Assembly: GCA_036496265.1 (NCBI GenBank)
Contig: DASXLL010000398.1
Location: forward strand, 1 to 29,085
Reading direction: 5' to 3'
DNA length: 29,085 bases
DNA from: CAYLLN01 sp036496265
GTDB lineage: Bacteria > Planctomycetota > Planctomycetia > Pirellulales > Pirellulaceae
Below are positions 15,104 through 23,169 of this stretch, one piece after another. Each line of letters opens with the position of its first letter. Position 1 is the first letter of the stretch. The notes under the pieces were generated by a model that made no database searches, had not been told where the DNA came from, and saw only the letters and a program-made list of their open reading frames with translations. Position numbers and translations under genes: made by a program.

Positions 15104-15370
15104 ATGCTTTCCAATCGCTTGCGCGTGTATTACGGTCCCGACGAAGTTGCCGACGACAGCACGGCAGTTCTGGCCGTGGAAAATGCAGCCACGCTGCCGC
15201 TGCGGAACACGGTAAGTCTGCCGCTGGGCGAAGTTTTGCCGCTGTTGATGGATGCCGTGAAAAACCGCCGCCAATGGGTCGGTGATTTCTTCGATGACGA
15301 GATCACCATCTCCAGCGATCTTTACGAAGTGCTCCTGGCCTACCAGCACTTCCGCCGGCCGAGCGCTTAG
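15104..15370 (+). CDS. 88-residue acidic protein of unknown function
   Basis: Encodes 88 residues starting MLSNRLRVYYGPDEV. The ATG at 15104 is chosen because ggaagga lies at 15091-15097, seven bases upstream; an upstream in-frame ATG at 15053 would add 17 residues lacking a ribosome binding site. The protein is soluble and acidic, with alternating hydrophobic segments (STAVLAVENAATLPL, PLGEVLPLLMDAV) and a C-terminal helix with EITISSDLYEVLLAYQHFRRP. No motif is recognised. Its codon usage and strong ribosome binding site support a real gene. It converges with the BBP7 gene. Confidence 0.7.
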   Translation: MLSNRLRVYYGPDEVADDSTAVLAVENAATLPLRNTVSLPLGEVLPLLMDAVKNRRQWVGDFFDDEITISSDLYEVLLAYQHFRRPSA

Positions 15371-15431
15371 CGTCATTGGCCCGCGTTTCGTGTTTTGCAA
15401 AATGGCGGCAGTTAAACACGGCGGCCGCCGC

Positions 15432-16643
15432 TTAGAAATTCGCCCCGATGCCCAACACGGGGCCATGATAGGCCGCTTTGCCGCGGTCGTTGAGCACACC
15501 TGTGGCATTGGTAAATAGCGGCGAGACGTTCTGCTCGTGAGCGAGCGACAGTCCATTGAAAAACAGCGCTTGATACCCAGCGCGGAGCACGATGTTGGGC
15601 GTCATCTGCCAATTCGCCAGGAGCGAAAGGTCGCCCAGCCAGGCCGTCCGATTCCGCGTATCGGTGATCAAAGCCGGAGCTCCGTTCGTCGAGGCCGCAT
15701 TGGTCAGCGAGACGTGATCGTTGAACATGGCGCCCTTCAAATCGAAGTTGAACCAGACGCGGGTGCTCACGAGCACATCGAAGGCGATGCCGATCTGGCC
15801 GCCCCACATGTCGTTGACCGTGTTCGTTTGCAAATCGACCGCCGTGCCAGTCGCCAAGGGCAGATCGGAAAGGCTGTCGAAATGGAATTCGTCCGCAATG
15901 CGGACATAACGCAATCCGACCAGCAGCGACACATCGAACGGTCCGGGCGGCATGTCCGTCCAATATCGCAGATTGAGCTCTCCGCTCTGGAAGTTGGAAC
16001 GCACCGAGGCGGACACGGTATTGGCGTTCAACAAGCCCGGATCAGCCGTTGCGTTGAAGCCGGAAAGATAGGTCGCCAGCGTACCGACTCCGCCGCCGGC
16101 GATGGCGGTGCTGTTGGTGACGATTCGCGCATCGTTCCAACTGTTGAAGCCGAGATACGTTCCTTCCAGCCGATAGCAATCGAAAATCCGCCGGCCGATC
16201 GTGTATTTTCCCGCGGGCGCAAATTCCGTCCGCAAATCTTCGGTGGTGAGCACCGCGGGGCCCGCCGCACCAATCCGCGCCAACGGCATCCCGTCGAGCC
16301 GATCCATGGTCAGCGGCGCAAAATCGGCTGACCCATACCAGGTGCTCGGGCGGTGGGCCACAAACCCGCCGTTGCAATTAATCGTCGAATACCACGGCGC
16401 ACCGTCGCACGGGCCGTAATTCGCGAACGGATCGTAGCCCCAAGCCAGTGGCGCCGGCCGGCAATACGAATAGCGGGCCCAACTCGGAAAGTCGAACAGG
16501 GGCTGCGCAACCGGGCGACCATACAGGCTCAGAGGCGGCCACCACACGGGCTGTGTGCTCTGCGCGGCTGCCGGCGCCGCGGATAGCAGCACCAACAGCA
16601 CTGCCCACAGCGATCGCCGGCTGGCAAACTCTCGGTTGCTCAT
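15432..16643 (-). CDS. BBP7-family outer-membrane beta-barrel protein
   Basis: Encodes about 403 residues from the ATG at 16643; a GTG at 16646 directly before it has slightly better spacing to a GAGGA. It has an N-terminal signal peptide (LWAVLLVLLSAAPAAAQ) and an aromatic, Pro/Tyr-rich segment. An alternating-strand region follows with typical BBP7 phrases (KYTIGRRIFDCYRLEGTYLG, NFQSGELNLRYW, LLVGLRYVRIADEF, WGGQIGIAFDVL, WQMTPNIVLRAGYQALFFNGL). The chain ends in phenylalanine (GIGANF), the usual signal for outer-membrane barrel assembly. This planctomycete-abundant family is presumed to sit in the outer membrane; the transported substrate, if any, is unknown. No partner gene is adjacent. 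Confidence 0.85.
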   Translation of the reverse strand: MSNREFASRRSLWAVLLVLLSAAPAAAQSTQPVWWPPLSLYGRPVAQPLFDFPSWARYSYCRPAPLAWGYDPFANYGPCDGAPWYSTINCNGGFVAHRPSTWYGSADFAPLTMDRLDGMPLARIGAAGPAVLTTEDLRTEFAPAGKYTIGRRIFDCYRLEGTYLGFNSWNDARIVTNSTAIAGGGVGTLATYLSGFNATADPGLLNANTVSASVRSNFQSGELNLRYWTDMPPGPFDVSLLVGLRYVRIADEFHFDSLSDLPLATGTAVDLQTNTVNDMWGGQIGIAFDVLVSTRVWFNFDLKGAMFNDHVSLTNAASTNGAPALITDTRNRTAWLGDLSLLANWQMTPNIVLRAGYQALFFNGLSLAHEQNVSPLFTNATGVLNDRGKAAYHGPVLGIGANF

Positions 16644-16646
16644 CAC

Positions 16647-16902
16647 CGCATGGTCCTCGAAATGGCCATGCTGCCGCCGGCATTGGCGGCAACACCCCCC
16701 AAGCTAGATTCGTCGTTCGAGTCGCCCGCCATCACTACCTACGGCATGGCGAGAATAGTCCACGCAGGCCAAAAACACTTCGCTAACTGCCTATCTTGCC
16801 TGTCCCCCCGAACTCGTTCCTTGCACTGGACCTACTGGCTAATTCTAATGGGAATTTCCATAAACTAGCTGTGCGTTCGGACCGCCGCAGGAGACACGTC
16901 CC
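16647..16902. other. Divergent intergenic region
   Basis: 256 bp between the BBP7 gene (minus) and the metalloprotease gene (plus). No gene, hairpin or clear promoter hexamers were recognised. It ends with an aggag at 16889-16893, the ribosome binding site that defines the TTG start of the metalloprotease. Confidence 0.4.
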
Positions 16903-19900
16903 TTGTTTTCACGATTCCTTAAGCCGCGTCGCCAAACCAAATCTTCGCTTCCGCAAGTTCGGCGACGCCGATTGCGTCTCGAATCGCTTGAGGGCCGTAG
17001 CTTGCTTGCGCCGCTGGCTGACATTGTGAATGTCACGCCCGATCCGCGCAATTCGCCCGTCGGGGAAGTCATCATCAACTTCACGGACTCGACCACCCAT
17101 CAACCCACCGCCGTCTTCAACGTCGATCAAGGCGACTTCACCCTGACCCGCGACAACGTTGCGGTCTCGCTCACCGGCGCTCAAGTCACTGGTTCCGGTG
17201 ATACGTGGGCCATTGATCTGGCCAGCGTTACTACTCAAAACGGCGCTTACGTCCTAACGCTCAAGGCCAGCGGATCCGGAATTGTGGACGGTTCCAATGT
17301 GGCCCTCGCCTCCGATGCCATCGATAGCTGGACCATTCAGGCGGGCGGCCCAATCGCCGATATCGTCGATGTCTCGCCCGATCCACGCAACACGCCGGTC
17401 GGCTTAGTCACGGTCCATTTCACCGACTCCTTGACAGGCCAGCCGACCTCCGTCACCGGAGTAGATACCAGCGATTTTTCGCTGACGCGAAACAACAGTA
17501 ACATCTCTCTCGCTGGCGCTGCGGTCACTGGCTCCGACGACACTTGGGCGATTGACTTATCGAATGTGACGACTCAGGATGGCACTTATGTCTTGACGCT
17601 CAAAGCCAGCGGCTCGGGAATTATTGACGGTTCGAATCAGGCGTTAGCTTCCGACGCGGCAGACGGCTTTACAATCGATGCCACCAATCCGACGGCCGAC
17701 ATCGTTGATATTTCGCCCGACCCGCGAACCACGTTCGTTGGCAATGTCACGGTTAATTTCAGCGAGTCGGTGACGGGCGTGGACATCTCCGATTTCAATC
17801 TCACTAGGAATGGAACATCCGTTAGCCTGGCGGGACTGACGGTTAACGGCAGCGGCAGCCAGTACACGGTGAACCTCGCGAGTGTGACGTCGGCCGACGG
17901 CTCGTACGTCCTCACGCTGGTCGCCGCCAATTCGGGCATTGTCGATGCGCAGAACAATCCGCTGACAGTCAATGCCAGCGATAGCTGGGTGATCAACTCG
18001 AGTCCGCCGACGGCGACGTTTACGGTAATTTCCACGCCGCGTAACACCTCCGTGGCGTCGGAAACCATCAACTTCGACCGGCCCGTAACGGGCGTCGACG
18101 CAACCGATTTTTCGCTGACTCGCAATGGCGCGACGGTTGCGCTGACCGGTGTCACCGTTACGGGAATCGGCTCGAGCTATACGATCAATAATCTGACCAA
18201 CTTGACCGCGACTGCGGGCGCCTATGCCCTCACGCTGAATGCTTCCACCTCCGGCATCACCGATTCCAACGGTTTAGCGCTCGCCACCAATGCAACCGTA
18301 CCGTGGGTGATGGATATCACCGCGCCCACCGCGGCGTTCACGGCTGTTACGCCCAATCCGCGCACCACGCCGGTCGGCAACGTCACCGTCACGTTCAGCG
18401 AAGCGGTTACCGGCGTCGATGTCTCGGACTTCACGCTCAGCAGAAACGGTGTCAGCGTCTCGCTGGCCGGCGTGCCCGTCACGCCAGTCAGCACTACCGT
18501 TTACACGATCAATCTTTCCACCGTCACGGATACGGTCGGCAATTACGTTTTAACGCTGGTCGCCACGAATTCCGGCATTAAGGATTCAGCCGGCAACTTG
18601 CTCGCCACTAGCATTTCGACAAGTTTTTCCATCGACGATGTTTTCGAGAACAACGACACATTCGCCAGCGCGTTCGATTTGGGCCGCCTCACCGCTCCCG
18701 TCCAAGTTGGCCCGCTCTCTCTGATTGACGCCAACGACTGGTTCCGTTTCACGACCGCCGCCAAAGGCACTGTGGCCGATAACGTCACCATTACCTTTCA
18801 GAATTCTCAAGGCAACCTGGACCTGGAGTTGTATAGCGTTTCCGGCATCCGATTGAAGACCTCGACCGGTTTCGGCAATAGCGAAACGATCTCGCTCAAC
18901 GGCCTGGCCGCCGGCACCTACAACATTCGTGTTTATGGCAAGGCCGGCGCGACGAATCCGGAATACACGCTCACGATCAACGCTCCTCGCGTGCCGATCG
19001 ACGATATTTTCGAGAACAACGATACTCGCCAGACCGCCAGCAATCTCGGGACGTTCGTCTCGGGCGCTACGATTTCCGATTTGGCGCTGCTCGACACTCA
19101 CGACTGGTATCGCTTTACCACTACGTCAACTGGGACAGCCGCGAATTCGGTCTCGATCAGTTTTGTGAACGCGCTGGGCAATCTCGACCTTGAACTCTAC
19201 AACGCTAACGGAACGCGAGTGGCCACATCCACCGGCAGCGGCAACACCGAGAAGATTTCGCTGTCTGGCCGCCCCGCTGGAACCTACTTTATCGACGTGC
19301 TCGGCAAGTATAGCGCTCACAACGTCAACTACTCCCTCAGCATCGCGCCCCCCAGCACTGCGGCCTTCAACATCCAATTCGGCTTCGACGGCTTAACGGC
19401 CAGCCAGATCAGCACGGTCGAACTAGCCGCCGACAAATGGCAGCACATCATTATCGGCGACCTGCCCAGTGCGTCGTACATACCCTTCGGCGCGACGACG
19501 CCCGTGACCGTGGATGATGTGCAGATGGACGTTTTTTCCTTCCCGATCGACGGTGTCGGAAATATTCTTGGCGGCTCAGCTCCTGACGCATTCCGCTCTG
19601 GCTCGTCGTTGCCGATTCATGGCGATATTGTCTTCGACTCCACCGACCTGGCTCAGCCACAAGTCGCGAACCAACTCTACAGCACCGCCTTGCACGAGAT
19701 GGCCCATGTGCTCGGTTTCGGCTCAATTTGGACCGACAAAGGCCTGCTCAATACTACGGACCCCAACAATCCCGTATTTACCGGCGCTCAGGCAGTCGCG
19801 GAATACAACACGATCTTTGGCACCGCCGCCACCGGCGTGCCTGTCGATAACAGCGACCTCGAAGGCACTGCTGATGCGCATTGGGACGAATCCATTCTGG

Positions 19901-20172
19901 GCAATGAACTGATGACCGGCTTCCTTAATGTCGGCGACAATCCGCTCAGCAAAATCACCGTCGCTTCGATGGCCGACTTGGGCTACACCGTCAACCTCAA
20001 CGCTGCCGATCCTTACACTAAGCCCAGCATGTTGCTCGCGCCAAATCAATCCGGAAACAGCAGCAGCAGCAATCAAGCGTTACACATCGCCTCGCCCGTT
20101 CTACTCGATGCACTTATCGCCAAATGGCAGTCGATGAAACACGACATTCGGAAGTGGACCGGCAAGGCCTAG
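16903..20172 (+). CDS. Secreted leishmanolysin-type metalloprotease with Ig-like and PPC repeats
   Basis: Encodes 1089 residues; the TTG start at 16903 is supported by aggag nine bases upstream. The N-terminus has a basic stretch then RLRLESLEGRSLLA, matching the planctomycete LEPR-XLL-type motif, in place of a standard signal peptide. Five Ig-like repeats follow at about 37-149, 150-262, 263-368, 369-474 and 475-576 (each beginning PxADIV..P-PRN/T). Two pre-peptidase C-terminal (PPC) domains come next at about 577-690 and 699-815 (both start DD-FENND). The catalytic domain has HEMAH at 931-935, GFGSIW just after it, a third histidine at 993 (AHWDES) and a Met-turn ELMTG at 1004. The 57 residues between HEXXH and the third His match the leishmanolysin (M8) layout. 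It is probably a cell-surface or secreted peptidase. Confidence 0.88.
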   Translation: MFSRFLKPRRQTKSSLPQVRRRRLRLESLEGRSLLAPLADIVNVTPDPRNSPVGEVIINFTDSTTHQPTAVFNVDQGDFTLTRDNVAVSLTGAQVTGSGDTWAIDLASVTTQNGAYVLTLKASGSGIVDGSNVALASDAIDSWTIQAGGPIADIVDVSPDPRNTPVGLVTVHFTDSLTGQPTSVTGVDTSDFSLTRNNSNISLAGAAVTGSDDTWAIDLSNVTTQDGTYVLTLKASGSGIIDGSNQALASDAADGFTIDATNPTADIVDISPDPRTTFVGNVTVNFSESVTGVDISDFNLTRNGTSVSLAGLTVNGSGSQYTVNLASVTSADGSYVLTLVAANSGIVDAQNNPLTVNASDSWVINSSPPTATFTVISTPRNTSVASETINFDRPVTGVDATDFSLTRNGATVALTGVTVTGIGSSYTINNLTNLTATAGAYALTLNASTSGITDSNGLALATNATVPWVMDITAPTAAFTAVTPNPRTTPVGNVTVTFSEAVTGVDVSDFTLSRNGVSVSLAGVPVTPVSTTVYTINLSTVTDTVGNYVLTLVATNSGIKDSAGNLLATSISTSFSIDDVFENNDTFASAFDLGRLTAPVQVGPLSLIDANDWFRFTTAAKGTVADNVTITFQNSQGNLDLELYSVSGIRLKTSTGFGNSETISLNGLAAGTYNIRVYGKAGATNPEYTLTINAPRVPIDDIFENNDTRQTASNLGTFVSGATISDLALLDTHDWYRFTTTSTGTAANSVSISFVNALGNLDLELYNANGTRVATSTGSGNTEKISLSGRPAGTYFIDVLGKYSAHNVNYSLSIAPPSTAAFNIQFGFDGLTASQISTVELAADKWQHIIIGDLPSASYIPFGATTPVTVDDVQMDVFSFPIDGVGNILGGSAPDAFRSGSSLPIHGDIVFDSTDLAQPQVANQLYSTALHEMAHVLGFGSIWTDKGLLNTTDPNNPVFTGAQAVAEYNTIFGTAATGVPVDNSDLEGTADAHWDESILGNELMTGFLNVGDNPLSKITVASMADLGYTVNLNAADPYTKPSMLLAPNQSGNSSSSNQALHIASPVLLDALIAKWQSMKHDIRKWTGKA

Positions 20173-20196
20173 TCTTGCGTTCGTCGAGCGCTGCCA

Positions 20197-20463
20197 TCAA
20201 TCGAACCAATGTTTCACATAAATCACTCGCACTTGCTGGTCGCCTTCGTCCACGCGATAAAGCACCATCAGCGGTGGACGAACGATGAGGCGTCCTACGC
20301 CTTCCGTGGGAATCCCAATGCTGAGTGGATCTTGTGCGAGCGACAAATCGATCTCATCCGCTGAATCCGCAATCTCTTGGCGGATCGCGGGATTATCATT
20401 CCATAAATCCGCCAGTTTTTTTCGGGCCGACGAAACCCACACGACCGTGTACCGTCGCTTCAT
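20197..20463 (-). CDS. ParE/RelE-superfamily toxin (second pair)
   Basis: Encodes 88 residues: YTVVWVSSARKKLADLW, then AIRQEIADSADEID..LAQDPLSIG, a central strand GRLIVRPPLMVLYRV and a final strand QVRVIYVKHW. This is the RelE/ParE toxin fold. It is clearly related to the toxin at 9771-10028. Its ATG overlaps the antitoxin end by four bases. Function as an mRNA-cleaving or gyrase-binding toxin is inferred from the fold and operon, not from a diagnostic residue. Confidence 0.78.
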   Translation of the reverse strand: MKRRYTVVWVSSARKKLADLWNDNPAIRQEIADSADEIDLSLAQDPLSIGIPTEGVGRLIVRPPLMVLYRVDEGDQQVRVIYVKHWFD

Positions 20464-20714
20464 GAATTCGCTTCGCCCTGCGCTCGTAAATAGGCCAGAA
20501 CTTCCTGCGTGGTGTAATACGGCCCCGGCTCACTAGCAGCCACTCTGGCTTGTGCGATCTCTTCCGGAGTAAAGGGGCATCTATCCGGGATAATGAAGTT
20601 TGTTTTCGGCGAGACCCAGCCCAAGATGCTGCCGTCAGGTCGTCTTATGGCAACTAAACCCTCGGCCGCTCCTAGAATTTTCATTTGCTCAGCCGACAAC
20701 ACAATTTCAGGCAT
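20460..20714 (-). CDS. Antitoxin of second ParE/RelE-type pair
   Basis: Encodes 84 residues. The N-terminal part (LSAEQMKILGAAEGLVAIRRPDGSILGWVSP, read in parts) differs completely from the first pair's antitoxin. The C-terminal CPFTPEEIAQAR....PGPYYTTQEVLAYLRAQ shares the pattern CP-x-T-x-EE-(I/L)...R...PG-x-Y...E-(I/V)...L with it. The start is supported by AAGGTGAG just upstream. The gene is first in the operon and overlaps the toxin start. The C-terminal block is the likely toxin-binding part. Confidence 0.72.
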   Translation of the reverse strand: MPEIVLSAEQMKILGAAEGLVAIRRPDGSILGWVSPKTNFIIPDRCPFTPEEIAQARVAASEPGPYYTTQEVLAYLRAQGEANS

Positions 20715-20738
20715 AAACTCACCTTGCTGATTTGCCTA

Positions 20739-20744
20739 ATTATA
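20739..20744 (-). promoter_or_regulatory. Candidate -10 box for second toxin-antitoxin pair
   Basis: attata on the plus strand is TATAAT on the minus strand, about 25 bases upstream of the antitoxin ATG. No strong -35 is seen. The surrounding bases are AT-rich compared with flanking genes. Confidence 0.35.
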
Positions 20745-20781
20745 TCTAGCGATTTACTTGGGCGACAGTTTTTCGCCAGGG

Positions 20782-22179
20782 CTATTTCACGCCGCTTTTT
20801 TTGCCTTTCCCCTTGGCCGCCGGCGCCGCCGGTTTTTGCGACGGATCCCACATTGGGCTTTGCGGCTTATCCACCACCAGCGGCGTGCTATCGCCAAGTT
20901 CTTTTTGCCACCGCTGCATTTCGGCCGTCATCCGAGTGATTCGTTCGGCCTGCTCCGGCTTATCGGCCAGGCTGTTTAACTCGTCCGGATCGTTTTGCAG
21001 ATCAAAAAGCTGCGTCACGTTGACCTGCGGATAGCGAATCAACTTGTAGCGATCGTCGCGCACCGCTCGTTGCACTTCGCGATATGCCAAGAACAATGTG
21101 TCGCGGACGCTCGACTGTTTGCCTTCGATGATCGGCTTAAGACTCTTGCCGTCGAGGCCGCTTGGAATCTCCGTTCCGACCAAATCACAAACCGTCGGAA
21201 AGATATCGAGTAGATAAACCAGCGCCTTCGACTCGCCATGAGGAATTCCCGGCCCGGCGAAGATCAGTGGCGGCTTCATACCCGCTTCGTACAAATTCTG
21301 CTTGCCGAAGAGGCCGTGGCTGCCGATGGCCAGTCCGTGATCCGCCGAATAGATGAAAATCGTGTTGTCATACATGCCCTGTTCTTTGAGGGCCGTGAAA
21401 AACCGGCCGATGTGGTAGTCCATAGCTGAAATCACGGCGTAATAATCGTGCAAATGCTTGCGAACATCGTCCTCCGTCCGCGGAAACGGAGCCAGTAGCT
21501 CGTCGCGGACAAATTGCTCGCCGTTGTTGAACGGATGCAGCGGCTTGTAGTTTTTCGGCAGCGGAATTTTGTCGCGGTCATACAGCCGCATGTATTTGTC
21601 TGCGGCGACTCGCTCGTCGTGCGGATTCGCGAACGCCAGATACATAAACAGCGGCTTCTCACGGCTGCGGCTTTTTACAAAACCAATCGCCTCATCGACG
21701 ATCGTCTGGCACGGTTCGCCGCTCGTGCGGTCCTGCTGGTCCTGCAAATACTTATTGTGATCGAACAGCGCCTGAATCGCCGGCGATGTGTTGCCGCGCT
21801 TGCCGTGATGATAAGTCTCATATCCGGCTGCCTTCATCGACGTCGGAAAATTCGGCATATCCGGCTGCGCCTGTGGCCCCTGCCATCTGAAATACGCCCG
21901 GCCGGACAGCAGCATGTTGCGGCTCGGCGTACACACAGCCGGCATATTCGATCCCAAGCAATACGCGTTGCGGAACACGAAGCCGCGATTCACGAGCTGG
22001 TCGAGATTTGGCGTTTTAATGTGCGGATTGCCGAGCGCCGCAATCGTGTCGGCCCGCTGATCGTCGGCAAACAGGAAAATGACGTTCGGTTTCTTAGCGG
22101 AGTCCGCGGCATAAACACTCGATTGTTGAAGGACCGCCCACGTCGCGGCGATGAAAAGAAACAACGCTTTATGCCACAT
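20782..22179 (-). CDS. Type I sulfatase, secreted
   Basis: Encodes 465 residues from the ATG at 22179; the frame extends 21 codons upstream, but those codons read through repeat DNA and precede the signal peptide. Signal peptide MWHKALFLFIAATWAVLQQS, cleaved near VYA. The metal-binding aspartates are at FADDQRAD (about 39-40). The formylglycine motif is AVCTPSRNMLLSGR with the modified cysteine at about 83, so it needs a formylglycine-generating enzyme, not seen here. Further family blocks are FLFMYLAFANPHDER-like text, TIFIYSADHGLAIGSHG and GKQNLYEAGMKPPLIFAGPG. The C-terminus is Lys/Gly-rich. It probably desulfates a sulfated polysaccharide or a small sulfate ester; the substrate is unknown. 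Confidence 0.93.
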   Translation of the reverse strand: MWHKALFLFIAATWAVLQQSSVYAADSAKKPNVIFLFADDQRADTIAALGNPHIKTPNLDQLVNRGFVFRNAYCLGSNMPAVCTPSRNMLLSGRAYFRWQGPQAQPDMPNFPTSMKAAGYETYHHGKRGNTSPAIQALFDHNKYLQDQQDRTSGEPCQTIVDEAIGFVKSRSREKPLFMYLAFANPHDERVAADKYMRLYDRDKIPLPKNYKPLHPFNNGEQFVRDELLAPFPRTEDDVRKHLHDYYAVISAMDYHIGRFFTALKEQGMYDNTIFIYSADHGLAIGSHGLFGKQNLYEAGMKPPLIFAGPGIPHGESKALVYLLDIFPTVCDLVGTEIPSGLDGKSLKPIIEGKQSSVRDTLFLAYREVQRAVRDDRYKLIRYPQVNVTQLFDLQNDPDELNSLADKPEQAERITRMTAEMQRWQKELGDSTPLVVDKPQSPMWDPSQKPAAPAAKGKGKKSGVK

Positions 22180-22195
22180 ATCCGGCTCCAAAATC

Positions 22196-22250
22196 GATTG
22201 GGAGGGCGAGGCTATTGCCGCTGGGCGGCATGAGCCCCGCACCGAGCCTC
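22196..22250. repeat. Dispersed repeat upstream of sulfatase
   Basis: gattgggagggcgaggct at 22196-22213 is identical to 12159-12176 in uvrA. It is followed by a GC-rich stretch with gccccgcaccgagcc. It lies in the sulfatase 5' leader, immediately before the signal-peptide ATG, and adds a spurious in-frame extension. The remaining gap to 22446 shows no gene. Confidence 0.6.
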
Positions 22251-22445
22251 ATCAGCCTACCGCATTTCACCCCGTCGAATGCGTCATGGCAAACTTCTTC
22301 GTTTAGATAATCTGCAGCGACAGGGCAGACTCGGCCGATAGAAACTTGCGTTAGATACTCTGATTGCCCGCCTCTCGCAGGATGCGTTTGTCGCGTAACG
22401 GAAACGCTGGTTGATCGTTCGCGCCGCGTAAAGTCACTGCCTGCG

Positions 22446-23123
22446 ATGAGCGTAAGAGCCCCGCACTTTCTGCTTTATGCGGAAGCCGCCACCCGCGCGG
22501 ATTCTGCCGCCTGTGACGCCGGCCGCTGGCGTTTCGTCCTGCAGCTGCCCAGCGGCGAAACTTCTCTCGAAGCCGCCGACGAAGAGCACGACGCGACGCC
22601 CGAGCGGCTGGAGCTGCTCGCCGTGATCCGTGGCCTCGAAGCACTCAGTCAGCCGTCGCGAGTCACATTGCTATCCGGCAGCCGCTCGATCCGCCGCGGC
22701 TTGGAACATGGCCTCTCGCAATGGCGCGAAAACGATTGGCAGTGGGAGCGCTACGGCCGCCTCGCGCCGGTGAAAAACGGCGACTTGTGGCAGCGGCTCG
22801 ATCGGCTGCTCGACTTTCACGCCCTCGAATGCCGGCCGACGCGGCTGGACAAAGCCGACGATCTGGCGGCGCCACCACCGCGGCCGCAGCAGGTTGAAGC
22901 GCCACAGCGCCGTCGCGGCGGCGGCACATTTCGCATTGATAAGCCGCACACGGCGGCGAAGCACCAAATCACAAGTACCAAATCACAAACAAATTCCAAA
23001 TTCAAAAAACGGAATGCCCGAAACGTTGCGGGCCGTTTGGGTCTTTGGAATTTCCTGGTCTCGAGATTGTTTGGTCATTGGTCATTGGTCATTGGTCATT
23101 TGCGATCCGGTAGGAGTCGGTGA
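22446..23123 (+). CDS. RNase HI-like protein lacking catalytic aspartates
   Basis: Encodes 225 residues. Residues about 50-130 follow the RNase HI plan: ERLELLAVIRGLEAL (keeps the catalytic-type Glu), then SRVTLLSGSRSIRRGLEHGLSQW, WQWERYGRLAPVKNGDLWQRLDRLLD. In RNase HI the residue after TLY-T is Asp (TDSQYV); here it reads LLSGSRSI, so that Asp is Gly. The N-terminal TDGS aspartate block is replaced by AEAATRA, and no C-terminal catalytic Asp is seen. It is therefore probably inactive as a nuclease, perhaps an RNA/DNA-binding protein. From about residue 173 the frame runs into an inverted-repeat element, so the C-terminal 50 residues are repeat-encoded. It lies 46 bp upstream of glgB on the same strand. 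Confidence 0.75.
   Translation: MSVRAPHFLLYAEAATRADSAACDAGRWRFVLQLPSGETSLEAADEEHDATPERLELLAVIRGLEALSQPSRVTLLSGSRSIRRGLEHGLSQWRENDWQWERYGRLAPVKNGDLWQRLDRLLDFHALECRPTRLDKADDLAAPPPRPQQVEAPQRRRGGGTFRIDKPHTAAKHQITSTKSQTNSKFKKRNARNVAGRLGLWNFLVSRLFGHWSLVIGHLRSGRSR
22961..23100. repeat. Long imperfect hairpin repeat before glgB
   Basis: A left arm of accaaatcac- and aaattccaaa-type phrases (22961-23003) pairs with tttggaattt..gattgtttggt (23044-23075). A nested inner hairpin of acgg..gcccg / cgggccgt lies between 23005 and 23038. It ends in three tandem ggtcatt units. The pattern resembles caaattcc / ggaatttg repeats I recall from planctomycete genomes. The 3' end of the RNase HI-like gene overlaps it. 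Confidence 0.7.
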
Positions 23124-23169
23124 GTTCTTTGGCCCATCACTTGCGGTCCCCTAACAAGGAGTTCTGAAC

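Noticed and set aside
15537..16331. 264-codon plus-strand frame opposite the BBP7 gene
   Set aside because: Antisense shadow with Arg/Glu/His-rich composition; the opposite strand has a signal peptide and barrel strands.
21514..22233. 239-codon plus-strand frame opposite the sulfatase
   Set aside because: Antisense shadow; arginine-rich, with no motif.
23072..23098. Three tandem ggtcatt units as a possible CRISPR-like array
   Set aside because: Units are seven bases long, adjacent and without spacers; part of a hairpin repeat.
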